This document shows, piece after piece, positions 34,983-44,900 of a stretch of DNA of 64,000 bases (positions within the stretch are counted from its first letter, which is position 1; every line of letters starts with the position of its first letter). The translations under genes were made by a program, and so were the position numbers. This DNA comes from JABMOW01 sp964409335 (lineage in GTDB: Bacteria; Fidelibacterota; Marinisomatia; SCGC-AAA003-L08; JACNLC01), in contig CAYPCW010000005.1 of the NCBI GenBank assembly GCA_964409335.1, positions 1-64,000 of the forward strand, read 5' to 3'. The notes under the pieces were generated by a model. That model searched no databases and was not told the origin of the DNA. It saw nothing but the letters and a program-made list of their open reading frames with translations.

Positions 34983-36115
34983 TTGTAATTTTATTTATCA
35001 TTGTGGGGATTTATGTCGGCGTATTGATGTGGTTTTTAACCGGATTGCAAGCTAATTCCAGGATCAGTTCCGTTTCAAGGACAAATGATCCTTTCGTATC
35101 GGTTGTTATCGCTGCAAGAGATGAAGAAAATAATCTCGAACTCCTTTTGACATCCCTGGACAAACAAACTTATCCACAAAACAAATATGAGGTCATTGTC
35201 GCAAATGACCGGTCAACGGATAATACGGAACAGATATTGGAAGCGATTGTGAAGCACCATTATAATTTTCAGTCCGTCAGGATATTAAAAACGCCTCCGG
35301 GATGGGCTCCGAAACAATGGGCACTCAACTGTGCCATCGAAGCCTCAAAAGGCGATATTATTCTGTTTACAGATGCAGATTGTCGTCCAACTGACACTTG
35401 GATTTGCGCTATGGCAGCTGAATTTTCCGACCCCTCTGTTGGATTTGTATCGGCACCGGCTCCGCTTTCACAAGGGCATGGATGGATAGACGATATATTT
35501 CTTTTGGACAGCCTGGTTCAGGATGGGTTTTCGGCAGGCGGGATGAGCCGGGGAATCGCTTTATCCTGTACAGGTAGAAATATGGGAATACGGAGATCCG
35601 TTTTTAGCGGCGTCAATGGATACGACGGAATTCAGTCCTTTATATCCGGCGATGACGATCTGCTCTTACAAAAGGTCGCGTCATTAACAGATTTTAAGGT
35701 GTCATTTCATTTGAGATCAGATGCTCTGGTGTATTCGTCACCCCCCAAAGATATCCACACGTTTTTCCGTCAACGGTTTCGCTTTGCTTCAAAAGGATTA
35801 TCGTATTATCACCTGAATACCACGACAGAGATGAGGATGATTCTCCCATTGTTGTATATTACAAACATAATAGCCCTCTTCTCAATGATCATCGTCATAA
35901 AGGAGACCAGTCTCATCGCTTTGATGCTTTGGGGATTCAAATCAATTGGTGACGGCATCTATTCCCATTGGATTTTTCAAAATTTGAAAATCCGGTGGCC
36001 GATCAAGGCCTTTTGGGTTCTCACCATATTTCATCCAATGTACATCGCTATTTTTGGCGCACTTGGACCATTTCTCAACATTCGATGGAAGGAAAATGAC
36101 AAACCCTTGGAATAA
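34979..36115 (+). CDS. GT2 family membrane glycosyltransferase (second of pair)
   Basis: A 378-residue GT2 protein of the same layout as its upstream neighbour. An N-terminal helix (VILFIIVGIYVGVLMWFL) leads to a GT-A domain with SVVIAARDEENN, IVANDRSTDNT, DxD in LFTDADCRP, GDDDLLL and RQRFRFASKG, then C-terminal helices. The TTG at 34979 is chosen because it overlaps the preceding stop as TTGA and begins just before the membrane helix. A longer reading from 34886 would lie wholly within the other gene. The residue before the second catalytic Asp is Asn (VANDRS), as in several GT2 enzymes. Overlaps the DUF3108-like gene by 20 bases. Confidence 0.88.
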   Translation: MIVILFIIVGIYVGVLMWFLTGLQANSRISSVSRTNDPFVSVVIAARDEENNLELLLTSLDKQTYPQNKYEVIVANDRSTDNTEQILEAIVKHHYNFQSVRILKTPPGWAPKQWALNCAIEASKGDIILFTDADCRPTDTWICAMAAEFSDPSVGFVSAPAPLSQGHGWIDDIFLLDSLVQDGFSAGGMSRGIALSCTGRNMGIRRSVFSGVNGYDGIQSFISGDDDLLLQKVASLTDFKVSFHLRSDALVYSSPPKDIHTFFRQRFRFASKGLSYYHLNTTTEMRMILPLLYITNIIALFSMIIVIKETSLIALMLWGFKSIGDGIYSHWIFQNLKIRWPIKAFWVLTIFHPMYIAIFGALGPFLNIRWKENDKPLE

Positions 36116-36791
36116 GATAATTGTGGGGGTATTGTGCATGAGCTCACTTTATTCAAAAGATTTGTATTCCGTCAGAATGTGGGGCATTCCGGTTGCGACC
36201 GTTGAAATGTACGGCACAGACAGTACCTATAACGATATCCCTGCCAGATTTGTTTATTTTTCCACTAAAACCAGCCCGCTGACATCAAAAATATTTTTTG
36301 TCGATAATCAATATACCTTATGGGTTGATCCTATTGATCATCGGACGTTATCTTTTCAGAAAAGTACGATACAGCCCGGCGTTGTTAATTCTTTAGCAAC
36401 TGAAATGATGAACAACAATATTTACTACCAGAGTACCGATATACCTATTCCTGCGGATACTTTCACCATTTTTTCTTTACTGGATTTTATTCGATATCAT
36501 CGGTTTAAAGAACCGTTTTTATGTAACATTGAGCGTGAGGGATATATATTCCCATCGAAACTGATACCTGTGTCTACGGATCATAATTATGTACGTTATC
36601 AACTTGACATTGATATAAATTTCCCACAGAAACACCCTCCTGTTGTGGAACATACGGATATTTTTACATGGGCTTTATTTAAAGAGGGTGTGTCCCGACA
36701 GATTGATATGAATTATCATTCAAACCAAATTGAAGCTTGTGTATTTACCAGCGGTGTAATTCGCCTATCGGCAAAATTGGAAAATGAATAA
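36096..36791 (+). CDS. Exported DUF3108-like protein
   Basis: A 231-residue protein. The ATG at 36096 has AAGGA just upstream within the preceding gene. The N-terminus is a signal-peptide-like segment (WNKIIVGVLCMSSLYSKDL). The rest is beta-rich and matches the pattern I know as DUF3108 (VRMWGIPVATVEMYG, FVDNQYTLWVDPIDHRTLSFQK, IEREGYIFPSKLIPV). Members of that family are exported or periplasmic, and their function is not established. Overlap with both neighbours suggests it works with the glycosyltransferases. Confidence 0.7.
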   Translation: MTNPWNKIIVGVLCMSSLYSKDLYSVRMWGIPVATVEMYGTDSTYNDIPARFVYFSTKTSPLTSKIFFVDNQYTLWVDPIDHRTLSFQKSTIQPGVVNSLATEMMNNNIYYQSTDIPIPADTFTIFSLLDFIRYHRFKEPFLCNIEREGYIFPSKLIPVSTDHNYVRYQLDIDINFPQKHPPVVEHTDIFTWALFKEGVSRQIDMNYHSNQIEACVFTSGVIRLSAKLENE

Positions 36792-37170
36792 GTTATACGA
36801 TTTTGTTAAAAATAATCCGAAAACGATATTAGCGTTGATCCTGACGGTTTTGGTTGTCGTGATTATGCTGTACTTTAACGTGGATAAAAAAGCGATTGCT
36901 ATTGTAACGATCGTCTTCGGATTTATTACCCAGGCATTTGCAGGATTTGCGGCTCTGGTCGCAATGGTTCCGATTATTGGTCCGCTTATCATTAAAGTAT
37001 TAACCATCCCGTTTTTTTGGCTATTAAACGGCATGGGATATTTCACGTCGGCGGTGGCGATTAAAAAAGGGTATGGGAAGGACGTGATGACTCATCGTCT
37101 GATAACGATTACCCTATTGATCGGTATTGTACTGGGTTATATTTTGGGTCATCTGATCCCGGTAAGATAA
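36784..37170 (+). CDS. Small integral membrane protein, unknown function
   Basis: This 128-residue protein has about four hydrophobic helices (about 14-32, 36-60, 62-85 and 105-125) and a basic, short N-terminus (NKLYDFVKNNPK). I do not recognise the family. It overlaps the DUF3108-like gene by 8 bases and closes the glycosyltransferase operon. A role in moving or organising the product glycolipid is possible but unproven. Confidence 0.7.
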   Translation: MNKLYDFVKNNPKTILALILTVLVVVIMLYFNVDKKAIAIVTIVFGFITQAFAGFAALVAMVPIIGPLIIKVLTIPFFWLLNGMGYFTSAVAIKKGYGKDVMTHRLITITLLIGIVLGYILGHLIPVR

Positions 37171-37215
37171 CTTCTAAACTCTGCAGAACCCCCATTAAAA
37201 AATAAAGCCGGACTC

Positions 37216-37683
37216 TCAACTTCCTTTTACCGGCGGAGTCGGTTCGTTCTTAACACATCTCATCACGATGAATGTTTCAACGTGCTGCAAGCCCGGGAGG
37301 GTGCTCAGGGTATGTAAAAGAAAATCTTCATACGCTTGTATATTTTCAACATAGACCTTCAGCAGAAAGTCGGATTTACCGGTAATATGATAACAGCCGA
37401 TAATTTCAGGAACCGCTTTAACGGCTTCCATAAATTCGATGATATTATCTTTCTTATGCCTCGACAGGACGACTTCCACGAAGGTCTGGATTCCATACCC
37501 GATTTTCTTGGCATCCATTTTAGCATAATAGCCGGTGATTACCCCGTTTCGCTCAAGTTTTTTTGTACGTTCCAACGTGGGTCCCGGTGAAAGTCCGATT
37601 TTTTTTGACAATTCTGAATTTGCGATTCGTCCGTCTGTTCTTAAAATGTTCAGAATCATAATATCCATCATGTCCAGTTTCAT
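37216..37683 (-). CDS. Lrp/AsnC-family transcriptional regulator
   Basis: A 155-residue protein. The N-terminal helix-turn-helix reads MDIMILNILRTDGRIANSEL and IGLSPGPTLERTKKLERNG. The C-terminal effector-binding domain carries VLSRHKKDNIIEF, IIGCYHITGKSDFLLKVYV and LPGLQHVETFIVM, matching the Lrp/AsnC ligand fold. Such regulators sense amino acids and control their metabolism. Target genes are unknown. It is convergent with the glycosyltransferase operon and 33 bases after the peptidase gene. Confidence 0.95.
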   Translation of the reverse strand: MKLDMMDIMILNILRTDGRIANSELSKKIGLSPGPTLERTKKLERNGVITGYYAKMDAKKIGYGIQTFVEVVLSRHKKDNIIEFMEAVKAVPEIIGCYHITGKSDFLLKVYVENIQAYEDFLLHTLSTLPGLQHVETFIVMRCVKNEPTPPVKGS

Positions 37684-37716
37684 ATTCTACTTCCGGCTCA
37701 ACGTACTATAAACGGA

Positions 37717-38796
37717 TTAGTTTAACACCAATAATTCTTTTGTGGCGCGATTCAGGGGTGTGCATTTGTCTGTGTGAATCCAACAATCATCTTCGATACG
37801 AACTCCTCCCCAGCCAGGAATATAGATTCCGGGTTCGATGGTAACGACATAGTTTTCAAGTAAGGATTGTTGATTCAAATGGTTTAATCGCGGATATGTA
37901 TGAATTTCCAATCCGATGCCATGTCCGGTGGAGTGTATAAATTTGTCCCCATAGCCGGCTTTTTCAATGACATCCCTGCAGGCTTTATCCACATCGGCGC
38001 CCGTAACCCCTGCTTTTGCCGTATCAATCCCGGCGATTTGCGATTCCAGTACCGTTTGATAGATTTCCCGGTGTTTTTCCGAGGCTTCTCCAATCACCAC
38101 CGTGCGGGTCAGATCGGCATGGTATCCCTCGTACAGTGCCGCAAAATCCATGACAACAAAATCGCCTTTTCCAAAAGGCTTGTTTGAGGGGCTGGCATGA
38201 GGCAGTGCGCCTAACCACCCGGATGCAATAATTGGATCATAGCTATCTCCCTCTGCACCATGCATTTTAAGCAGATATGAAATCCTGGCTGCAATATGTT
38301 TTTCGATGGCGCCGATTTTGAGTTCGGGAATAATTTCATCGAAAACGGCATCGGTAATCTCAACCGCATATTTCAGGGATTCGATCTCTGACATATCCTT
38401 TACGGCTGCCAAATGTTCAACAATATCTGTCGTCGGTTTAAAGTCAATATCAGGAAATTGTGCGCTCAGCTCGAGGAACGACTGATAGGGCATATGGCGG
38501 GCTTCAAAACCAATTTTCATCCCCGGTTTGAACAGGTTTAATTCATGTATAAGGTTTAGATAGCTGTCCTTAATCATATGTATCTGACCGTTTTGGACCT
38601 GCCTATTAGACTGTTCTGCATATCGGGTATCGGAAAAAAAATGAACGGTATCCGGTGAGATAAAGACCTGCCCGGCAGACCCGGTAAAACCAGTTAAATA
38701 TCGCACATTCGTTAAATAAGTAATATAAATTCCATCTAGCTGCTGGTTGGCAATGAATGTATTTAACCGTTCAACTCTTTGCGGGTATTGGCTCAT
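37717..38796 (-). CDS. M24 family aminopeptidase (Xaa-Pro peptidase)
   Basis: This 359-residue protein has a creatinase-like N-terminal domain (residues 1-125) and the pita-bread M24 metallopeptidase domain. Metal ligands are in VVMDFAALYEGYHADLTRTVVIG (two Asp), HSTGHGIGLEIHTYPRLN (His), VTIEPGIYIPG (Glu) and VRIEDD (Glu). It releases N-terminal residues ahead of proline, or cleaves Xaa-Pro dipeptides. It is cytoplasmic. Its start overlaps the stop of the TPR gene by four bases. Confidence 0.93.
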   Translation of the reverse strand: MSQYPQRVERLNTFIANQQLDGIYITYLTNVRYLTGFTGSAGQVFISPDTVHFFSDTRYAEQSNRQVQNGQIHMIKDSYLNLIHELNLFKPGMKIGFEARHMPYQSFLELSAQFPDIDFKPTTDIVEHLAAVKDMSEIESLKYAVEITDAVFDEIIPELKIGAIEKHIAARISYLLKMHGAEGDSYDPIIASGWLGALPHASPSNKPFGKGDFVVMDFAALYEGYHADLTRTVVIGEASEKHREIYQTVLESQIAGIDTAKAGVTGADVDKACRDVIEKAGYGDKFIHSTGHGIGLEIHTYPRLNHLNQQSLLENYVVTIEPGIYIPGWGGVRIEDDCWIHTDKCTPLNRATKELLVLN

Positions 38797-39485
38797 GTGT
38801 GAGGTTCCTGTTCTTTAATCAATTTGTAGATTTCATCCCGTTCTTTTTCAATTTTTTTAAGATCTCCCCCCTTGTTTTCAACGATTTCTAAAACGCTTAA
38901 TGCATGGATATAATTTTTTTGTCGTCTGAAGACTTTTGCCAGTGTCATTGTAGCCATTCTGTGATCAATCACCAGGCGACTGTCGTTGTCTCGGGTTATC
39001 TTACTTTTTACACCTGTTTTATCCGGAGCAGACGCTGGTTCTGTCTCAGGGGTCTGTACATCTTCTTCCGGTCTGGATATTTCATTATTGTTTTTATCGA
39101 TCCATTGTAAACTCTCTTCGTCATCCGGAAAGATATTCACAATTTTTTCAACTGTGGTATAAATGGTTTTTATGCTTCTGCCTAAGGCCGTCTGAACTTC
39201 TATAAGCAATTTCATCGCATTCAGGTGGATCTGTGAGTTTTCTACGATTTCCTTTAACCATTTTTCCGCCTGGGCGAGATTATCTTCTACCAGTTCTACT
39301 TTAGCCAAAATGAATTTGCCTTCAATAGATCCCGGGTGATGCGCTAATCCGATTTCACATACTTTTTTCGCTCGCAGAATATCCCCGGACTCAAAGTAAA
39401 TATCTGCCAGAACAGGAAAAACAGGCGAATCAAAATGCTCCGCGAAATGGTGTTCCAGCGCTTTTTTATCCGTCAGTTCGATCAT
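38793..39485 (-). CDS. TPR-type protein
   Basis: A 230-residue soluble protein made of helical repeats of the TPR kind in its first 130 residues (FPVLADIYFESGDILRAKKV, GKFILAKVELVEDNLAQAEK). A low-complexity Pro/Thr/Glu linker (residues about 140-165) separates these from a last repeat-like segment (TMTLAKVFRRQKNYIHALSV). There is no signal peptide. It overlaps both neighbours by four bases, so it is coupled to the carboxylase and peptidase genes. It likely mediates protein contacts. Partners are unknown. Confidence 0.75.
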   Translation of the reverse strand: MIELTDKKALEHHFAEHFDSPVFPVLADIYFESGDILRAKKVCEIGLAHHPGSIEGKFILAKVELVEDNLAQAEKWLKEIVENSQIHLNAMKLLIEVQTALGRSIKTIYTTVEKIVNIFPDDEESLQWIDKNNNEISRPEEDVQTPETEPASAPDKTGVKSKITRDNDSRLVIDHRMATMTLAKVFRRQKNYIHALSVLEIVENKGGDLKKIEKERDEIYKLIKEQEPHT

Positions 39486-41047
39486 AATGGAATATTCCCA
39501 TGTTTCTTTTTGGGATTATGATCCACTTTTGTGTTGAGAACATCCAACCCTGATATGAGATTCCATCTTGTAGTTCGGGGTAAGATCACGTCATCCACAT
39601 ACCCCCGCTCTGCGGCAATATACGGATTAGCGAATTTTTTGCGATAATACTCCACAAGTTCATCCGCTTTTGCATCGGGGTTGTTACCATCCGTCAGGTC
39701 TTTTTTCCAGATGATTTCTACGGCACCCCGGGGACCCATTACCGCGATTTCAGCGGTGGGCCATGCAAAATTCAGATCGGCACGGATGTGTTTTGACGAC
39801 ATCACATCATAGGCTCCACCGTAAGCCTTCCGTGTGATTACCGTGATTTTGGGAACGGTTGCTTCTGCGAAGGCGTAGAGCAGTTTTGCGCCATGGCGGA
39901 TAATCCCGCCCCACTCCTGTTCTGTTCCCGGTAAAAAACCAGGAACATCCACAAATGTGATAATGGGCATATTAAATGCATCCAAAAAACGGACGAAACG
40001 ACCCGCTTTGACGGAGGCATTGATATCTAAAACGCCTGCAAGGTATGCCGGCTGATTTGCCACGATCCCAACCGGTCTGCCATTCAACCGGGCAAATCCG
40101 CAAATGATATTTCTGGCATAGTCGGCGTGTACTTCAAAAAAGGAGAACATATCCATGGTTCGTTCTATGATCTGATGCATATCATAGGGTTTGTTGGGAT
40201 TCACGGGGACCAGCGTATCCAGTTCGATATCTTCCCTCGATGGATCATCGTGGGTTTTAACCAGAGGGGAATCTTCACGATTATTATTCGGGAGGTACGA
40301 TAATAATTTTCTTATTTTTTGCAGTACATCCACTTCGTTTTCGCAGGCAAAGTGAGCCACCCCTGATTTTGACGCGTGGGTATCGGCGCCTCCCAAATCT
40401 TCCATGGAAACCTGTTCATGGGTCACCGTCTTCACGACATGGGGACCAGTGACGAACATATGACTGGTTTTCTTGGCCATGAATACAAAGTCGGTGATTG
40501 CCGGAGAATAGACCGCTCCCCCTGCGCAGGGACCCATGATCGCAGAAATCTGTGGAATGACGCCGGAAGCCAGGGTATTGCGAAGAAAAATATCTGCATA
40601 TCCTGCCAGGCTCACGACGCCTTCCTGTATTCGTGCGCCGCCGGAATCGTTCAGACCGATAATCGGAATTCCTGTTTTCATGGCAAGATCCATTATTTTA
40701 CAGATTTTCTCTGCAAACGCCTCGGACAGGGATCCGCCGAATACGGTAAAGTCCTGAGAAAATACAAATATTTTTCGTCTGTCGATCGTCCCATAACCCG
40801 TTACTACTCCGTCGGTGAGAATCTTGGTCTTCTCCATATCAAAATCATGAGACCGGTGGGTGACGAAGGCGTCCAGTTCATGGAATGACCCTTTGTCTAA
40901 AAGAATATCCAGCCGTTCCCGCGCCGTCAGCTTTCCCTTCTGGTGCTGGGATTCGATTCTGTCCGCACCTCCTCCAACTTGAGCAGCAGCCCGCATATCT
41001 TCCAATGCATTGATCAATTTCTCGCGTGTCGGGCGTTTATCCGTCAT
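39482..41047 (-). CDS. Acyl-CoA carboxylase carboxyltransferase (beta) subunit
   Basis: A 521-residue protein of the propionyl-CoA carboxylase beta / methylmalonyl-CoA decarboxylase alpha family. The N- and C-terminal crotonase-like halves carry GGSLSEAFAEKICKIMDLA, GLNDSGGARIQEGV, PCAGGAVYSPAITDF and, in the second half, FVDVPGFLPGTEQEWGGII, RKAYGGAYDVM and GPRGAVEI. It transfers carboxyl from biotin to propionyl-CoA (or the reverse). The start at 41047 overlaps the upstream mutase subunit stop by 11 bases. The biotin carrier and biotin carboxylase genes are not in the window. Confidence 0.93.
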   Translation of the reverse strand: MTDKRPTREKLINALEDMRAAAQVGGGADRIESQHQKGKLTARERLDILLDKGSFHELDAFVTHRSHDFDMEKTKILTDGVVTGYGTIDRRKIFVFSQDFTVFGGSLSEAFAEKICKIMDLAMKTGIPIIGLNDSGGARIQEGVVSLAGYADIFLRNTLASGVIPQISAIMGPCAGGAVYSPAITDFVFMAKKTSHMFVTGPHVVKTVTHEQVSMEDLGGADTHASKSGVAHFACENEVDVLQKIRKLLSYLPNNNREDSPLVKTHDDPSREDIELDTLVPVNPNKPYDMHQIIERTMDMFSFFEVHADYARNIICGFARLNGRPVGIVANQPAYLAGVLDINASVKAGRFVRFLDAFNMPIITFVDVPGFLPGTEQEWGGIIRHGAKLLYAFAEATVPKITVITRKAYGGAYDVMSSKHIRADLNFAWPTAEIAVMGPRGAVEIIWKKDLTDGNNPDAKADELVEYYRKKFANPYIAAERGYVDDVILPRTTRWNLISGLDVLNTKVDHNPKKKHGNIPL

Positions 41048-41447
41048 GCCGGTGGTCTTTGATCCATTGTGTGATATAATCGATGGTGTCCTGTATGGGG
41101 GTTCCGGGACCGAATAATTTGCCGACACCCATTTCGTTCAGGGTATCCATGTCTTTTTGTGGGATGATCCCGCCGCCGGTCAGCAACCGGTCGCCCATAC
41201 CGTTTTCCCGCATCAAATGTAAGATTTTGGGGAAGACGGCCATGTGAGCATTATTCAGGCTGGAGACGGCAATGACATCTGCATCCTCCTGGACGGCTGC
41301 GTTTACGATCATCGATGGTGTTTGTCTTAAGCCAAGGTAGATAACCTCCATTCCTGCATCCCGGAATGCACGGGCAAGTATCTTGATTCCCCGATCATGC
41401 CCATCGAGACCGGGTTTTGCCATGATCACGCGAATTTTTCTTTCCAT
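41037..41447 (-). CDS. mcmA2: Methylmalonyl-CoA mutase cobalamin-binding subunit (C-terminal domain)
   Basis: A 136-residue B12-binding domain encoded as a separate gene. It has the base-off cobalamin motif (DGHDRGIKILARAF, His near residue 17), VIAVSSLNNAHM and the GGGIIPQKD loop. In many bacteria this is the C-terminal part of one chain. Split forms occur in archaea and several bacterial phyla. The catalytic subunit (mcmA1) is not present in the window. With the carboxylase beta subunit next door it points to interconversion of succinyl-CoA and propionyl-CoA. Confidence 0.93.
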   Translation of the reverse strand: MERKIRVIMAKPGLDGHDRGIKILARAFRDAGMEVIYLGLRQTPSMIVNAAVQEDADVIAVSSLNNAHMAVFPKILHLMRENGMGDRLLTGGGIIPQKDMDTLNEMGVGKLFGPGTPIQDTIDYITQWIKDHRHDG

Positions 41448-41894
41448 TTATTTTTCCCTGCTGTCTAATACAAATGTGACCGGACCCTCATTGACCAGTG
41501 AGACATTCATCATAGCGCCGAATTCACCGGTTTCAACGGGTATCCCTTTCCCTCGCATCGCCGAAATGAACCATTCATACAGTCGATTCCCCTCGTCCGG
41601 AGAGGCTGCCAATTGAAATCCTGGGCGCCGGCCCTTTCGCCAATCCCCGCACAGTGTGAATTGACTCACCACCAAAACAGATCCGCCCACTTCATCAAGT
41701 GATAAATTCATGTTCCGATTTTTATCCGGGAAAATACGAAACCCGGCTATTTTATCAACTAAAAATTTTGCATCCGATTCCGTGTCATCACGGTACACGC
41801 CCAGAAGCAGCAAAATCCCTTTTCCAATCTTGCCGACCACCCTGTGATCGATCTCGACGGTTGCCGATGCAACCCGCTGAAGGATAACAACCAT
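41448..41894 (-). CDS. dtd: D-aminoacyl-tRNA deacylase
   Basis: The 148-residue product is the normal DTD length. The N-terminus VVILQRVASATVEID, the catalytic SQFTLCGD segment (near residue 77) and the Gly-cis-Pro motif NEGPVTFVLDS near the C-terminus are all present. The enzyme removes D-amino acids and glycine mischarged onto tRNA. Its stop directly abuts the start of the mutase subunit gene. Confidence 0.96.
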   Translation of the reverse strand: MVVILQRVASATVEIDHRVVGKIGKGILLLLGVYRDDTESDAKFLVDKIAGFRIFPDKNRNMNLSLDEVGGSVLVVSQFTLCGDWRKGRRPGFQLAASPDEGNRLYEWFISAMRGKGIPVETGEFGAMMNVSLVNEGPVTFVLDSREK

Positions 41895-41911
41895 CTCAGA
41901 ATTTTGCCGGA

Positions 41912-44900
41912 TCAGGATATCCAGACATTTTGCTTTCCCAGCATAGACCGAAGAGAGTTGACGAACTTTGGTGCCGGAGATACCCGGGTATTCCGGGATA
42001 AAATCCGCTCGATGGTTCCGTCAGACCGTTCAATATGAAAAACGAGCCTGCACCATCCCTGGTGATCACTGCACATAGTTTTTAATTCATCGACGAACTT
42101 CGCATTGTTGAATTTGAAGGGTATACGAATGTTGATATCTTTGCTGAATTCTTTCCGGATGTGGCTGATTTTCACCACAGACTTTGCAGAAATGCGCCCG
42201 GTACTGTCATCGCCGCCCTTTTGCCGGAAAACTTCACCTTCGATGAATACCAGTTCATTGGGAATAATGAGTTTTTTCATCCGTTCGTAGACATCGTTAA
42301 ATACGAACACTTCGATACTCCCCTTTAACCCGGACAATTCGATGATTGCCCACTGCTGGTTGTTCTTATTCAGTTTGGGTTTCACCACAGATATCACGCC
42401 GCCGACACGGATAACATTGGGTAAATTGTTCATGTCGGGCGATTCCAAAGAAATGGTACTGAATTCTGTAAGGTCGTCTTTATATTTTTCCAGAGGGTGC
42501 CCTGATAGGTAAAACCCCAAAATTTCTTTTTCTTTGAGTTGGCATTCCTCCTTTGTCCAGGGGTCTGCCTCAGGTAACTCCGGTTCATGGATGGTTTCCA
42601 ATCCTGCGCTTCCGAAGATATCCACCTGATGGGTGTCTTTGTCCTGATTAAACCTGGCGCCGAACAATAAAGCCTGCTCCACGGCTGTAAAATTTTGGAC
42701 CCGGGTACCTTTAAGGCTGTCACAGGCGCCGGCACAAATGAGGCTTTCCAACGCTTTTCGGTTCATCACATGAGGATCAATCCTTTTGCACAGATCGAAA
42801 ATCGAAGCAAAATTACCCTCTTTAGTACGCGCTTCAGCAATACATTCTGCGACCTTATGTCCCACATTTTTGACGGCTGATAAACCGAATAAAATCTCAC
42901 CCTTTTTCGATGACCGGAAGTCTGAATATGATTTGTTCACATCCGGCGGATGTACCTTTATTCCCATAATTTTTGTTTCATCGATCAATGTCACCACCCG
43001 ATCTAAATTTTCCATTTCGGTAGTAAGATTGGCAGCGATGAATTCTGCAGAGTAAAATGTTTTTAGCCATGCCGTTTGATATGCGACAATGGCATAGGCG
43101 GTGGAATGGCTTTTGTTAAACCCGTATTGTGCAAATTTTTCCAGATGATCAAAAATCAGTCGCGCTTCATCCGCTTTCATATTATTTTCGATGGCGCCAT
43201 TGATAAAATCCAACCGGAAAGCCGCCATCATGTCGGCGTTTTTCTTTCCCATCGCCCTGCGCATTTCATCTGCCTGTGCCAGCGTGAATCCAGCTATCGT
43301 AGAGCAAATTTGCATGACTTGTTCCTGATATACGATAATGCCATAGGTTTCCTTGAGAATGGGCTCCAGATCAGTGTGGATGTACTCAATTTTATTCTGA
43401 CCGTGCTTGCGGGCAATAAATTCAGGGATATTCCCCATGGGTCCAGGTCGGTACAGGGCATTCATGGCGATAAGATCCCGGAGGCAGGTGGGTATAAGTT
43501 GTAACAGGTATTCCCGCATCCCTTTGGATTCAAACTGGAAAACACCCACCGTATTTCCATCGGCAAATAATTGATACACTTTATCTTCTTCAAGATTGAT
43601 TTTATCAATATTCACCTGAATTCCATGATTATCCCGGATCATCTGGACTGCTTTGGCGATCACCGTAAGATTCCGAAGTCCCAGAAAATCCACCTTCAGT
43701 AGTCCCAATTCCTCAAGGGAATTCATTTCTACCTGGGTTATACGATCGTCCGAGTTGGGCGCCTGATAGAGGGGGACATAGTCTACCAGGGGTCCCGGCG
43801 CGATAACTACGCCTGCGGCATGGGTGGAAGCATGGCGATGCATCCCTTCCAGAATAGCGGAATACTCGATTAGATTTTTATGCGTTTCGCTCAAATCCGC
43901 AATCCCCGCCAGGTCGTTGGTGATCGAGATAAGTTCACGGAGATTCTTCGACGGATCGTTCGGGATCATTTTGGCGATTCGGTCCACATCACCGTAGGGC
44001 ATTCCCAGTACACGACCCACATCCCGGATGACCGATTTGGTTTTCATCCTGCCAAATGTGATGATCTGCGCCACCGACTCCGTACCGTATCTCTTGCGGA
44101 TATAATTGATCACCCGCTCCCGTCCTTCGATGCAGAAGTCGATATCGATATCCGGCATTGACACCCGGTCAGGATTCAAAAACCGCTCGAACAGCAAATG
44201 ATATTTGATGGGGTCCACATTGGTGATGCCCGTCACGTATGCCACCAGGCTCCCGGCTGCCGATCCCCGCCCGGGTCCTACGGGAATATTGTTCTTCCTC
44301 GCATACGCTACAAAATCCTGTGTAATAAGAAAATAATTGGCAAAATTCATTTTTTTAATGACAGACAATTCATAGGTTAACCGCGCCTGAATTTCCGGCG
44401 TGATCTTCGGATACCGTTCCTCTAATCCATCCATACACAATTTTTTCAGGTATTCATTCGCATCTGAAATAGACTCGCTGGTATCGATTTCAAAATACGG
44501 CAGGTGAAGATTTCCCATCTCAATTTTAATCTCGCAGGATTCCGCGATTCTGATGGTATTCTCCAACGCTGCCGGCGTGGATTTGAAAAGTTTGTACATT
44601 TCGTCCGCAGATTTCACATAAAACTGACGGGGTTCATATCGTCGCCGGTTGGTGTCGCTCAAATCTTTTCCGGTGCCCAGACAGAACAGAACGTCGTGTG
44701 CCTTCCAGTGCTCTTCAATGGCGTAGTGGTTGTCATTGGTTGCCACCAGGGGAATGTTCAGTTCTTTCGATAGTTTGATCAAAACCGGATGTGATGCAAT
44801 TTCTTCGGGGATGCCGTGATTCTGTAACTCAATGTAGTAACGGTTCGGAAAGATCTCCTGATATTCCAAAGCCACTGCCTTTGCCCGATCGTAATCTCCG

